Numbered from the stretch's first letter, positions 8,137 through 16,786 are shown. The stretch is DNA of 64,000 bases from Geobacillus subterraneus (GCF_001618685.1 NZ_CP014342.1:3410001-3474000), one strand, 5' to 3'. Notes: generated by a model not told the origin, from the sequence alone. Numbers and translations are program-made.

Positions 8137-8787
8137 TTGGCGAAACCAGGCAGTACCGCGACTGTCGAAATCAAACGTCACCATCGAGTTGCTGTAAACG
8201 ATAAAAAGGGATATTTAATCGCCAAGCGAATCATGGATATATGCGGAGCGCTAGCAGGACTTATTTGTTTGTCATGGCTATTTCTTATTGTCGCGCTTCT
8301 CATCAAACTAGAAGACCCAAAAGGTCCCGTATTTTTTAAACAAGTCCGCGTCGGCAAAGACGGAAAAGAATTTTATATGTATAAATTCCGCTCGATGGTG
8401 ACCAATGCGGAAGAATTGCTAGAATCATTGCTTCCTTTAAACGAAACAACCGGCGCGATGTTCAAAATGAAAAATGATCCACGTGTCACGAAAGTGGGGA
8501 AGTTCATTCGTAAAACTAGTATTGATGAACTTCCTCAATTATGGAATGTATTAAAAGGGGATATGAGTCTAGTTGGCCCAAGACCGCCGCTACCAAGGGA
8601 AGTAGCACAGTATACGGAGTATGATAAACAGCGATTGCTTGTGACACCGGGATGTACAGGACTTTGGCAAGTGAGTGGGAGAAATGATTTAGGATTTGAT
8701 GAAATGGTTGAGTTAGATTTGAAATATATTCGTGAAAGATCACTATTATATGATATAAAGATTATGGGTCTTCACCATTTTCTGTGA
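8137..8787 (+). CDS. Undecaprenyl-phosphate sugar-1-phosphate transferase, 3' end replaced by IS sequence
   Basis: 216 residues from TTG 8137, behind AAAGGAGGG. One membrane helix (about residues 33-52) is followed by the bacterial sugar transferase domain with KFRSM, TSIDELPQLWNVLKG, SLVGPRPP, VTPGCTGLWQVSGR and DLKYI. This enzyme starts a lipid-linked polysaccharide unit at the cytoplasmic face of the membrane. The last codons (GLHHFL) come from the ISL3 left repeat starting at 8766; full proteins usually run about 15 residues further and end in a 'KGAY'-like tail. The catalytic core is kept, so residual activity is possible. Confidence 0.88.
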   Translation: MAKPGSTATVEIKRHHRVAVNDKKGYLIAKRIMDICGALAGLICLSWLFLIVALLIKLEDPKGPVFFKQVRVGKDGKEFYMYKFRSMVTNAEELLESLLPLNETTGAMFKMKNDPRVTKVGKFIRKTSIDELPQLWNVLKGDMSLVGPRPPLPREVAQYTEYDKQRLLVTPGCTGLWQVSGRNDLGFDEMVELDLKYIRERSLLYDIKIMGLHHFL

Positions 8788-8844
8788 TTTCTACTCAATC
8801 CTAGAGACATGTTAGCTGGATGAAATAGGTTCATCAGTCAGGAT

Positions 8845-8948
8845 CCTTCTTCCGCATACAGACCACGAAGTTGGTAGAATGGAAACAGTCAAGTGCTTTC
8901 CTTGACGGGTTCCATTCTACCAACTATCATACCGATAGCGGAAGAAGG
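8845..8948. repeat. Large palindrome downstream of the ISL3 transposase
   Basis: The outer arms are CCTTCTTCCGC (8845-8855) and GCGGAAGAAGG (8938-8948). The inner arms are GTTGGTAGAATGGAA (8870-8884) and TTCCATTCTACCAAC (8910-8924), with GTCAAG/CTTGAC inside. It probably acts as the terminator and a barrier to transcription entering the element. Confidence 0.6.
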
Positions 8949-8954
8949 GAGCGC

Positions 8955-10145
8955 TTAAGCAGCCTGACTGCCTGTAGTGTTCCCTGTACACTCCAGAAAT
9001 ACACGCAAACGAAACCGTTCTAGATTTCGATAGCCATATGCCCGGCGTTTGATGTTTTTGATCTTGTGATTCGTCCCCTCGATCCGGGCATTCGTATATG
9101 GGCACAAAAAGTAGGAAAGAATAGGCTCCTTCCACCTTTCAAGCGTGTTGGCTGCTTCCTGAAAAGAAGCAAAAGGGCTCTGTTTGGCTAACTTAATCCA
9201 TTCTTCCAAGCGTTCCTTTGCTTCGTTATATCCATCGGTTCGGTAAAAATCCCGAAACAACTCTTTTAGATAATAAGCAATGGAAAGTGCCGGATACTCC
9301 TCCAAGATATCGTCTAATCGAAGCCGTTGGTCCTTACGAAGCTTTTCACAGCCTTTTAAGAGAAGATATCGAGCCTTTTTCAATGGAGAAAATTCCTTTC
9401 TTGCTTGATCCAAGGCTTGTGTCACTTTTTGAACCACATGGTACTTATCGATGACAATCGAAGCAGATGGAAACAGGGCGCGAACCGCCTTATGATAAGG
9501 TTCCCACATGTCAAGAATCACCGTTTGGACCATTTCTTTCGACAGGATATTTTGGCTCAACAAGTTGATGGCGGAGTCACATTGGCGATCGGCATGCATT
9601 CCCATGACCGATCCGGCTTTGGCATCCATCAATACAGTTTCATACTGATGTCCCTTTTTTACCGCGATTTCATCTAAACTAAGCACCATTCCTTCTTGAG
9701 AAGATGCTTCTATCGCTGTTTGACGCTCTTTTGCTTTTTTCGATGCGATGGAGTAATAAATGCGTTCCAATGTTGTATATGGAATACGGTGCTTTCGACT
9801 AACCTCTTGAATGGTGGAGCCTTCACAAAGTTCATACAAGTACTCACAAAATCGATTGGTGTAGTGTCGATTGGGTTGAATCGATTCCAAAGAGGCGGAA
9901 AACACTTGGGAACAATTCCAGCACCGATAGCGCTTTACCTTTACGAACAAGTACACCGGTTGATGGAAAATCGCCAAATCCCGTACTTTTCTTGTCCGTC
10001 TGTCGTGGACAGAGGAAGTGGCAAACCCACAATGAGGGCAACGTTCCTGTGTCTCTGTTTTCTCTACATGAATCGCATAACCATAGGAAAGAAGTTCTTG
10101 TTTAATCACTTTAAATTCTGGCAATCCTAGTGGTATAGAAAGCAC
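8955..10145 (-). CDS. ISL3-family transposase
   Basis: 396 residues. The N-terminal zinc ribbon has CPHC and CWNC pairs (about residues 36-39 and 75-78), followed by a helix-turn-helix and the DDE_Tnp_ISL3 catalytic domain with SLDEIAVKKG, VILDMWEPYHKAV and a late IEGTNHKIKNIKRRAYG carrying the Glu. It appears full length and intact. It starts at GTG 10145 behind AAGGAGG, within a hairpin that can hide the start in read-through transcripts. Confidence 0.93.
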   Translation of the reverse strand: MLSIPLGLPEFKVIKQELLSYGYAIHVEKTETQERCPHCGFATSSVHDRRTRKVRDLAIFHQPVYLFVKVKRYRCWNCSQVFSASLESIQPNRHYTNRFCEYLYELCEGSTIQEVSRKHRIPYTTLERIYYSIASKKAKERQTAIEASSQEGMVLSLDEIAVKKGHQYETVLMDAKAGSVMGMHADRQCDSAINLLSQNILSKEMVQTVILDMWEPYHKAVRALFPSASIVIDKYHVVQKVTQALDQARKEFSPLKKARYLLLKGCEKLRKDQRLRLDDILEEYPALSIAYYLKELFRDFYRTDGYNEAKERLEEWIKLAKQSPFASFQEAANTLERWKEPILSYFLCPYTNARIEGTNHKIKNIKRRAYGYRNLERFRLRVFLECTGNTTGSQAA

Positions 10146-10210
10146 TTACGAGACCTCCTTAATGTTTATTTCACCGCTAACATTATTGCCAGGATCTCGT
10201 CAGTGCTTTC
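10138..10210 (-). promoter_or_regulatory. Hairpin that can sequester the transposase ribosome site
   Basis: GAAAGCACTTACGAGA (10138-10153) and TCTCGTCAGTGCTTTC (10195-10210) pair over 16 bp with one mismatch. In a transcript entering from outside, the GTG start and the region of the ribosome site would be buried; a transcript starting inside the loop would leave them free. Confidence 0.55.
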
Positions 10211-10250
10211 TCTTTTTTGTCACTAAATCACAAAATTTGGTGATGAACCA

Positions 10251-10297
10251 CTATATTTTGCTGAAAATAGGATAGATTCAGTAAAATATAGTATAAT
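10251..10297 (+). promoter_or_regulatory. Left-end hairpin and -10 box for tnpB 1
   Basis: The hairpin also pairs CTGAA (10261-10265) with TTCAG (10277-10281). A TATAAT at 10292-10297 could start transcription about 20 bp before the tnpB ATG. Confidence 0.5.
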
Positions 10298-10320
10298 ATA
10301 GTTAGATGGGAGGTGAAAAA

Positions 10321-11568
10321 ATGTATTTTTGTATCAAACAACAGCTAAATGGTTTGACCAAAGAAGAATACTTGACTCTTCGAGAACTGTGCCATATTGC
10401 CAAGAACATGTACAACGTCGGATTGTACCATGTCAGACAATACTATTTTGAACACAAGGAATTTCTTAATTATGAGAAAAACTATCATCTTGCCAAAACT
10501 AACGAAAACTATAAGCTGTTAAACAGCAACATGGCACAGCAAATTTTAAAAAAGGTCAATGAAGCCTTTAAATCTTTCTTTGGTTTGATCAGTCTTGCCA
10601 AACAAGGAAAATATGACCACAAGGCTATCAGTATTCCAAAATATCTTAAAAAAGATGGCTTTCATTCACTGATCATTGGCCAGATTCGTATAGACGGCAA
10701 CAAATTCACGATACCGTATTCTCGCCTATTTAAAAAGACTCACAAGCCTATCACGATAACGATTCCGCCTGTGTTACTGGACAAAAAGATTAAGCAGATT
10801 GAAATCATTCCTAAGCATCATGCCAGGTTCTTTGAGATTCAGTACAAATATGAAATGCCTGAAGATCAAAGAGAATTAAATGACCAAAAAGCACTGGCCA
10901 TTGATTTAGGATTAAACAATGTTGCCACTTGTGTCACATCAGACGGCAGATCATTCATCATTGATGGGCGGAGATTAAAAAGTATAAATCAATGGTTTAA
11001 CAAAGAAAATGCCAGACTTCAAAGCATAAAAGATAAGCAAAAAATCAAAGGCACCACTCGTAAACAGGCTTTGCTTGCTATGAATCGCAATAATAAAGTG
11101 AATGATTATATCAACAAGACTTGCCGTTACATCATTAACTACTGTATTGAAAATCAAATTGGCAAACTTGTCATTGGCTATGCGGAAACATTACAACGCA
11201 ATATGAATCTAGGAAAAAAGACAAATCAAAACTTTGTCAATATTCCTCTCGGTAACATAAAAGAAAAATTAGAATATCTTTGTGAATTTTACGGCATTGA
11301 ATTCTTGAAACAGGAAGAATCATATACGTCTCAAGCCAGCTTTTTTGACGGCGATGAGATTCCTGAATATAATGCCGACAATCCAAAAGAATATAAGTTC
11401 AGCGGCAAACGTATTAAGCGCGGCTTGTATCGAACAAAGTCTGGCAAACTAATTAATGCTGATGTCAATGGCGCATTAAACATCTTAAAGAAAAGTAAAG
11501 CTGTAGACCTGAGTGTCTTATGCTCTAGCGGCGAAGTGGACACGCCTCAAAGAATAAGGATTGCTTGA
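10321..11568 (+). CDS. tnpB: TnpB RNA-guided nuclease, variant lacking the CxxC zinc finger
   Basis: 415 residues from ATG 10321, behind GGGAGGTG. RuvC-like catalytic residues are seen: Asp in AIDLGLNN, Glu in GYAETLQ, Asp in ADVNGALNI. The usual CPxC...CxxC finger after SYTSQ is absent, replaced by a stretch with SGKRIKRGLYRTKSGK. TnpB uses an RNA copied from its own 3' end and flank to cut DNA, which promotes retention of the element. The frame is intact. A similar finger-less subgroup exists among IS1341-type proteins, so the loss is not a recent mutation. Confidence 0.9.
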   Translation: MYFCIKQQLNGLTKEEYLTLRELCHIAKNMYNVGLYHVRQYYFEHKEFLNYEKNYHLAKTNENYKLLNSNMAQQILKKVNEAFKSFFGLISLAKQGKYDHKAISIPKYLKKDGFHSLIIGQIRIDGNKFTIPYSRLFKKTHKPITITIPPVLLDKKIKQIEIIPKHHARFFEIQYKYEMPEDQRELNDQKALAIDLGLNNVATCVTSDGRSFIIDGRRLKSINQWFNKENARLQSIKDKQKIKGTTRKQALLAMNRNNKVNDYINKTCRYIINYCIENQIGKLVIGYAETLQRNMNLGKKTNQNFVNIPLGNIKEKLEYLCEFYGIEFLKQEESYTSQASFFDGDEIPEYNADNPKEYKFSGKRIKRGLYRTKSGKLINADVNGALNILKKSKAVDLSVLCSSGEVDTPQRIRIA

Positions 11569-11636
11569 AGCAGTCAAACTTCTTTGGAAGCCTCCACTTC
11601 AAATTTTCGCTAGAAAATTAAGTGGGGGTAGTTCAC
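11440..11636 (+). ncRNA. Probable guide-RNA scaffold at the tnpB 1 right end
   Basis: Inferred from TnpB biology: the RNA covers the tnpB 3' end and the right-end stem (CCTCCACTT 11591-11599 / AAGTGGGGG 11620-11628) and would carry about 20 nt of flank from 11637 as guide. The 5' limit is a guess. Confidence 0.45.
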
Positions 11637-11901
11637 AGGCCAAGAAGATATGGTCAAGAGCGTCATTCAAGATCCTTGTTTTATATTGCCAAATAATCCG
11701 GACGATCAGCATGATACAAGACAAAAATATATAGATCTTGTGCAATTGCCTAAGTTTAAGTCGCTAAAGGCATTGGTCGTTATTGTCGACCATGAAGATG
11801 AAGCGTATGGTGACGTTGTTACCGTCATCGCCAAAAGCAGGTTAAACCAAGAGACAGGAGGTGCGATTTATGTTCGTCCAAAATTTACAGGAAAACGTTA
11901 A
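11637..11901 (+). pseudogene. DUF4258-like protein, 5' end removed by the TnpB element
   Basis: The frame runs straight out of the element's right end (GQEDMVKSVIQDP...) to TGA 11901, about 87 residues. The ending 'VVIVDHEDEAYGDVVTVIAKS' resembles the C-terminal strands of DUF4258/BECR-type small proteins, some of which are toxins. An ATG at 11650 is in frame but lacks a ribosome site. It overlaps the next gene, DUF2283, and that gene order is common. The family call is tentative. Confidence 0.55.
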
Positions 11902-12127
11902 ATACTCCTATGACTATGATCACGATGTTCTTTATATTTATTTGGGCGAACCAAAAGTGTCGTACGATGACGAAGCAGCTCCTGGTGTGTTTATCCGGTT
12001 TTCTGAAGAGGATGAGGTCATTACTGGCATTGTGATTATGGACTACAAGAAGCGGGATATTGAGCGTATAAAGAAGTTTATACCGGTGAATATTAATTTT
12101 CATATGATTAACGAACAAATCCATTAG
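11870..12127 (+). CDS. DUF2283 (YuzE-like) small protein
   Basis: 85 residues from ATG 11870 behind AGGAGG. It has the DUF2283 pattern YSYDYDHDVLYIYLGEP...GVFIRFSEEDEVITGIVIMDY. Function unknown; genes of this type often follow DUF4258 genes and may act as antitoxin-like partners. It overlaps the truncated partner upstream and seems intact. Confidence 0.75.
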   Translation: MFVQNLQENVKYSYDYDHDVLYIYLGEPKVSYDDEAAPGVFIRFSEEDEVITGIVIMDYKKRDIERIKKFIPVNINFHMINEQIH

Positions 12128-12591
12128 TTTTGGCCGATTTTGCCTCTGGCATGGACTCAACTATATCATCCTTCGCTACTTTAATGCGGATGGGGCGCAC
12201 GAGCCGGGGGCAAAGCGGTTCTATTTTCTAGAGCTTAAGTGCACTGGATGGGAGCCGTATTTGACATAAACATTAGGACTTGATTTTATGCGAATATTTT
12301 CGTTATTTTTTGTATATTATGCAAAGGTTGCAAAATATGAGGTGCAACATTTGATTGAACAATTGAAACAAACGCGCATTATCTCCTCCTGAATGGGGGG
12401 GGCAGGGCTGATGTTTGATGCAAAACGAACACAACCGTTCTGCGCAGCCGCGGAACTTCAGGGCATAAAAAAGATGGCTTGTCAGTTTCGAACATTCGCT
12501 TTTCTAGTGAAGGGTATGGAGAACGAAACAGCGAAGGGAAAAGGTTTTTCCAAGGGATCTCCCCCTTCCCCGTGATGCGGGTGGGAGGGGA
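12128..12591. other. 464-bp interval without a supported gene
   Basis: A 34-codon frame from ATG near 12289 (MRIFSLFFVYYAK...) has no clear ribosome site. A weak hairpin (GATCTCCCCCTT/GGAGGGGATC, about 12558-12595) may terminate the GNAT gene on the minus strand. Confidence 0.4.
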
Positions 12592-13044
12592 TCAAATGTA
12601 TTTTATCATCGCCGTTTCATCGCAACAGTCCAGTTTCGGGCAGTTGACGCAATCAATCCACACTTTTTCCGGCAGTGTTGATTTGTCCACGATCTCAAAC
12701 CCGCATTTTCGAAAAAACTCGACTTGGTAAGTAAAGGATATTAACCGCTTCACCCCGAGTCTGGCCGCCTCGTCGGCAATATGGTGGACGAGCAGGCGGC
12801 CGATTCCTTTCCCCATATGGTCAGGAGATACGACGAGCGAACGCACTTCCCCGAGATCGTGCCCCAGGATATGCAGCCCGGCGGTGCCGACGATTTGGCT
12901 GTTCTCCCTGGCGACATACATGCATTGCAAGTGCTGGTAGATGGACAGCAGCGAGCGGGGCAGCACGAGTCCTTTTTTTGCATAGTGTTGGATGAGCGCG
13001 TGCATGTCTTTGACATCGCTCGTGACGGCATGGTCGATTTGCAT
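12592..13044 (-). CDS. GNAT acetyltransferase, short ArgA-like N-acetylglutamate synthase type
   Basis: 150 residues. The acetyl-CoA loop is VSPDHMGKGIGRLLV. The C-terminus has KVWIDCVNCPKLDCCDETAM, matching the Cys-containing tail of short 'amino-acid N-acetyltransferases' found in Bacillaceae and Clostridia. In that family the enzyme acetylates glutamate for arginine synthesis, but no arginine genes are nearby, so the substrate is uncertain. The start follows GCGAGGGATC. Confidence 0.8.
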   Translation of the reverse strand: MQIDHAVTSDVKDMHALIQHYAKKGLVLPRSLLSIYQHLQCMYVARENSQIVGTAGLHILGHDLGEVRSLVVSPDHMGKGIGRLLVHHIADEAARLGVKRLISFTYQVEFFRKCGFEIVDKSTLPEKVWIDCVNCPKLDCCDETAMIKYI

Positions 13045-13297
13045 TGGGATCCCTCGCGATCAATCGTCATTGTATATTTATAAATATACAATATTTTGTT
13101 TTTATATTCAACTACGGATTTTCGTTGGCTGGGGGATGTTTCTGTCAAACGCTGCGCGGCAGGAGGAAAAAGAATGCCATTGTCGAAAGAATAAAGTGTT
13201 TTTTGGAAAGCAACAGGAATATGCATTGGATGATGGCATATTGGTCGATTGAATCGTATGGAAGTGTAGGGTTTTTCATGAAACGAGGGGGAAGGAT

Positions 13298-15064
13298 ATG
13301 AGCACGATTACCACGTTTGACAGTACGGTCGAAAGTTTGCTTGATTTGCTTGAAAGCATTCAGGAATGTCGAACACAGCTTCCTGATTTTCAGAGAGGCT
13401 GGGTTTGGGATGACGAGCGGATTCGGAATTTGTTGATCAGTGTTTCTCTCTCTTATCCGATCGGTGCGGTGATGATGCTCCAGACGGGAAATCCGAATGT
13501 CCGTTTTGCCTCAAGGCCGATCGAAGGGGTCGATAACGTGAACCAAGTGGAACCGGAACGGCTGATTCTTGACGGTCAACAGCGGCTGACGGCGTTGTTT
13601 CAATCATTGAAATTGAAAGCGCCTGTAGCGACAAGAGACAAGAGAGACAAGGCAATCAAACGGTTCTACTATATTGACATTGACAAAATGTTAGATCCGA
13701 ACGTCGACCGAGAAGAGACGATCGTCAGTGTTCCGGAAGACCGGATCATTCGCGGACCGGGAGGGAGGGTTGTTCTTGATTGTTCTGACTTGGAGAAAGA
13801 ATGCGAAGCGGGAATGCTTCCGGTGAATTTGTTTTTCGATCCTGCGGGGTTGTTGGCGTGGCAGACGCGCTATTTTTCGGATTCAACGAAAATTGCGGAA
13901 CGGTCATTGAAGTGGCAAAAGTTGATGACGGACGTATTTCCCCGTTTTCAGCAATATCAAGTGCCTGTTATTATGCTTCGGAAGCCGACTCCGAAAGAGG
14001 CGGTTTGCCAAGTTTTTGAGAATGTAAACACGGGGGGCGTCTCTCTGACCGTCTTCGAGCTTCTTACCGCCACATTTGCGGCGGAAGATTTCAAGCTGAG
14101 GGATGATTGGGAAGAGAAGGAAGCAAAATTAAAGAGATCTGGAGAAATTTACAACAAAGTGTTGGCCGATATCAGCAGCACCGACTTCCTGCAGGCAGTT
14201 GCGTTGTTGGCCACGTACAATCGACGAAAAGCGGGGGACGGCGTGGCGGTCAGCTGCAAGCGGCGCGACATCTTGCAGTTGACGTTGGCGGATTACCAAA
14301 GATGGGCGGATCGGGTGACGGAAGGGTTTATTCAGGCGGCTCAATTTTTGCATGAGCAACATGTGTTTTCCGCGCGCGACTTGCCGTACGGCACCCAGTT
14401 GATCCCGCTGGCGGCCATTTTTGTCGAGCTGGGAAAAGAGGCGCACAATGTTTGTGTCCGTGACCGAATCGCCCGTTGGTATTGGTGCGGTGTATTGGGT
14501 GAATTGTATGGAGGAGCGACGGAGACGCGGATTGCCCGTGACGTGGTGGAAGTCGTCGAATGGATTCGCGGCGGTGCGGAGCCGACGACGGTGCGGGATG
14601 CCCATTTCGCCGCTGATCGCCTCTTCACGCTGCGCACGCGAAACAGCGCCGCTTATAAAGGGTTGCACGCATTGCTCATGAGGGAAGGGGCGCGGGATTT
14701 CTTATCTGGGGTGCCGATCGATATTCAGACGTATTACGGCGAATCGATTGATATTCACCATATTTTCCCTCGTGACTATTGCGAAAAACGGGGGATTGAG
14801 AAAGCGAAGTACGATTGCATTATGAATAAAACCCCATTGTCCTATAAAACGAATCGGATGATTGGCCGTGATGCTCCAAGTGTATATTTGAAGAAACTAG
14901 AGGAGAGGAAAGGCGTTTCGGCAGCGGTGTTGGATGACATCCTGCAAACGCATGTTATTGATGTGGCATCCATAAGAGCGGATGATTTTGACCAGTTTTT
15001 TGAAAAAAGAAGGCTGGCTCTGCTTGCGATGATCGAGCGGGTGATGGGTAAGAAAGTGGAGTGA
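13298..15064 (+). CDS. DUF262/HNH protein (GmrSD-like, type IV restriction family)
   Basis: 588 residues. The N-terminal DUF262 domain has QLPDFQRGWVWDDERI (about 27-42), YPIGAVMML, ILDGQQRLTALF (about 90-101) and FENVNTGGVSLTVFE. The C-terminal HNH/DUF1524 part has IDIHHIFPRDYCEKRG (about 483-498) followed by NKTPLSYKTNRMIG. In GmrSD-like enzymes DUF262 uses nucleotide hydrolysis to control an HNH nuclease that cuts modified phage DNA. Both halves are in one chain here. A defence role is inferred from the family. The start follows GAGGGGGAAGG. Confidence 0.88.
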   Translation: MSTITTFDSTVESLLDLLESIQECRTQLPDFQRGWVWDDERIRNLLISVSLSYPIGAVMMLQTGNPNVRFASRPIEGVDNVNQVEPERLILDGQQRLTALFQSLKLKAPVATRDKRDKAIKRFYYIDIDKMLDPNVDREETIVSVPEDRIIRGPGGRVVLDCSDLEKECEAGMLPVNLFFDPAGLLAWQTRYFSDSTKIAERSLKWQKLMTDVFPRFQQYQVPVIMLRKPTPKEAVCQVFENVNTGGVSLTVFELLTATFAAEDFKLRDDWEEKEAKLKRSGEIYNKVLADISSTDFLQAVALLATYNRRKAGDGVAVSCKRRDILQLTLADYQRWADRVTEGFIQAAQFLHEQHVFSARDLPYGTQLIPLAAIFVELGKEAHNVCVRDRIARWYWCGVLGELYGGATETRIARDVVEVVEWIRGGAEPTTVRDAHFAADRLFTLRTRNSAAYKGLHALLMREGARDFLSGVPIDIQTYYGESIDIHHIFPRDYCEKRGIEKAKYDCIMNKTPLSYKTNRMIGRDAPSVYLKKLEERKGVSAAVLDDILQTHVIDVASIRADDFDQFFEKRRLALLAMIERVMGKKVE

Positions 15065-15180
15065 GCGGGACGGGAGGATGTTGTAGGGGAGAGGTTTTGG
15101 TTTATATTTCAAGTTTCAAGGAAAAGGAACAAATGCCTTGGAACGACGTATTCGCAGGGAGATCAAAGGGGGAAAACTTG

Positions 15181-15316
15181 GTGGAAAAACAGGAACAGAT
15201 ACATTGGCTGCTGGACAGCAGACAAATGGAAATAGAATATTTATGAATTGGAAAAACTGGCGGTGCAACTGGCCGATATGCGAAGTTCGTTTGGATCGGA
15301 AGCTGTGCAGGGGTAG
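15181..15316 (+). pseudogene. Possible frameshifted small coiled protein
   Basis: GTG 15181 behind AAGGGGGAAAA opens VEKQEQIHWLLDSRQMEIEYL, and a stop is met at a TTTA site. Skipping one base gives YELEKLAVQLADMRSSFG and a stop at 15316. The joined product would be about 44 residues. This may be chance. Confidence 0.3.
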
Positions 15317-15356
15317 GGGGACGGAAAAAGGCACTTGTTATCGTTGGGGAGAGGGC

Positions 15357-15737
15357 ATGAACCAACGGCTGTTTGCGGAGGAAATGTGGAAGTCGTTGCT
15401 GGATAAGCTGTACGAAGGAAAAATGGTATCGACGTTCAAAGGGAAGGAAGCGTTTCGCGTTGTTTCGTTTTCCGATGAGGGGGTTATTGTGCGATTGAGT
15501 TCGAAGGAGAAGGATGTGTTTCTAAGCAAGAAGGCGATGGTCAATGTGATTGAGAAGCTCATCGCCCATGAAGATGGCGTGCGGAAAAAAATGGTGGACC
15601 CGGAATTCCGTCTAAAGTTAGGGCTGTTTTTGCTTCACCCGTGGACGGAGAAAGTGGTGCGCCAGGAGGAGGGGAAACGCCGTCCGTATTTGTTGTTAAC
15701 GGATGAAGCCCGTCAGCGATTGGCAAGCGGCGAGTAG
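15357..15737 (+). CDS. Hypothetical protein next to the DUF262 gene
   Basis: 126 residues from ATG 15357 behind GGGGAGAGGG. There is no recognised family. It has a β-rich middle ('KMVSTFKGKEAFRVVSFSDEGVIVRLSSKEKDVFLSKKAMVNVIEKL') and a basic C-terminus, with no membrane segment. It lies in the same direction as the DUF262/HNH gene with only a degenerate small frame between, so it may be a partner or accessory. Confidence 0.6.
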   Translation: MNQRLFAEEMWKSLLDKLYEGKMVSTFKGKEAFRVVSFSDEGVIVRLSSKEKDVFLSKKAMVNVIEKLIAHEDGVRKKMVDPEFRLKLGLFLLHPWTEKVVRQEEGKRRPYLLLTDEARQRLASGE

Positions 15738-15847
15738 AGGGATTGACACACTGGGAAGTGCGCTCGCTTTGGCGGCCAAAGGCCAAGGGAAAAGTCCGAC
15801 TGTTGCTTGTTCCACACGCCAAGAGCCATAGGGAAAAGACCAGTGAT

Positions 15848-15873
15848 AAGAGCCGCGCGGTTGCGGCTCTTTT
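15848..15873. terminator. Bidirectional terminator
   Basis: AAGAGCCGC (15848-15856) and GCGGCTCTT (15863-15871) lie between convergent genes, with TTTT on the right. Confidence 0.75.
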
Positions 15874-15880
15874 GTGCTGC

Positions 15881-16786
15881 CTATTTGTCCATTTCCTTCG
15901 CGAGATCGGCGACTTCGGCGACGGTCAGTCCGGTCCGTTTCGCCACTTCGTGGATGGGCAAGACATCAAGGAAGTTTTTGGCGATTTCAATGGCTTTCTG
16001 TTTTTCGGCTTGCTTAACCGCTTGCTCTTTTTCCTGCATCACTTTCTTCAACATTTCTTCTCTTTCTTGTTCAAGTTCTTCGACTAACAGGCGAAACACT
16101 TTGTTCATTTTGATCCACTCCTTTACTTTTTCGGCGTATGACCGGTCGATGAATTTGTCTGTGGCGGTCAGAACGCCAGCGATGATGTGCAGCTGTTTCG
16201 GTTCGTCGCCGATCGCTTTCGCCAGCTCGATCGTTTTTTCGATCATCGTTTGCCGGTCGAAGCGGGTGTGCATGAGCGGCACGAGGATGAGTTTCATCGT
16301 TTCTTCCGGAGTGAGCGGTTCGCCGTTGTGGACTTTTTCTTCAATGGCATGGAAAATGGCATCGCCGTTGAATTCGCCAAGCAGCACCGCTTTGGATGAA
16401 AGAAGCACATCGCCGGCGTCAAGCTGTTCGCGGGCGCTCGTGACATCGCTTGTGTAGATCACAACGATGCGAATCGGGCGGATTCGTTTTTCCTGTTGAT
16501 AGTATGTGTGGAGGAGTCGACAGGCATAATCGAGATACTTCAAATGGTTGTCGAGAAATCGTTCGTTGCTTTCGTATTCCAGAAGCAAAATGGAATCGTC
16601 TTCGAGAAGAAACACGGTGTCGGCGCGCCGTTCGTCCGCCCGAACAGACGGAAATTCGGTTGGCAGCACTGCTTTGATCCGCGGGAGTCCGTGAAGTCCG
16701 TATACATCGAGGGCTTGGTTTTGGTACAATGCGCTCAGCGACTTGAACAAAATGTCTTTGGCGTGATGCGAGATCCCGCCTGGCAT
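15881..16786 (-). CDS. Rpn/YhgA-like PD-(D/E)XK family protein
   Basis: 301 residues from ATG 16786. The N-terminal half has RRADTVFLLEDDSILLLEYES, a D...ExE pattern of the Rpn/transposase-associated PD-(D/E)XK group. The C-terminus is a charged coiled coil ending in EVAKRTGLTVAEVADLAKEMDK, a small helical motif typical of the group. Rpn proteins promote RecA-independent recombination and some act in phage defence; the function here is not known. A second Rpn-like gene lies at 19816. Confidence 0.75.
   Translation of the reverse strand: MPGGISHHAKDILFKSLSALYQNQALDVYGLHGLPRIKAVLPTEFPSVRADERRADTVFLLEDDSILLLEYESNERFLDNHLKYLDYACRLLHTYYQQEKRIRPIRIVVIYTSDVTSAREQLDAGDVLLSSKAVLLGEFNGDAIFHAIEEKVHNGEPLTPEETMKLILVPLMHTRFDRQTMIEKTIELAKAIGDEPKQLHIIAGVLTATDKFIDRSYAEKVKEWIKMNKVFRLLVEELEQEREEMLKKVMQEKEQAVKQAEKQKAIEIAKNFLDVLPIHEVAKRTGLTVAEVADLAKEMDK

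Larger units (their letters stand above)
8766..10249 (-). mobile_element. ISL3-family insertion sequence
   Basis: Imperfect 25-bp terminal repeats: left 8766-8790 (GGGTCTTCACCATTTT...) and right 10225-10249 (complement GGTTCATCACCAAATT...), both ending in TGTGATTT. A single transposase gene lies inside. No 8-bp target duplication is visible (AAGATTAT on the left, ACTATATT on the right), so a deletion next to the element is likely. It cuts the sugar transferase and directly abuts a TnpB element. Confidence 0.88.
10250..11636 (+). mobile_element. IS1341-type TnpB element 1
   Basis: The left end has a hairpin CTATATTTT (10251-10259)/AAAATATAG (10283-10291). The right end has the AAGTGGGGGTAGTTCAC hairpin. 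Only tnpB is present, with no TnpA, so it moves in trans if at all. It is AT-rich compared with its neighbours. Its left end directly abuts the ISL3 element and its right end interrupts a DUF4258-like gene. Confidence 0.75.

Noticed and set aside
15807-16457. 216-codon plus-strand frame over the Rpn-like gene
   Set aside because: Antisense shadow, Ser/Phe-rich, no ribosome site; the minus-strand gene is well supported.
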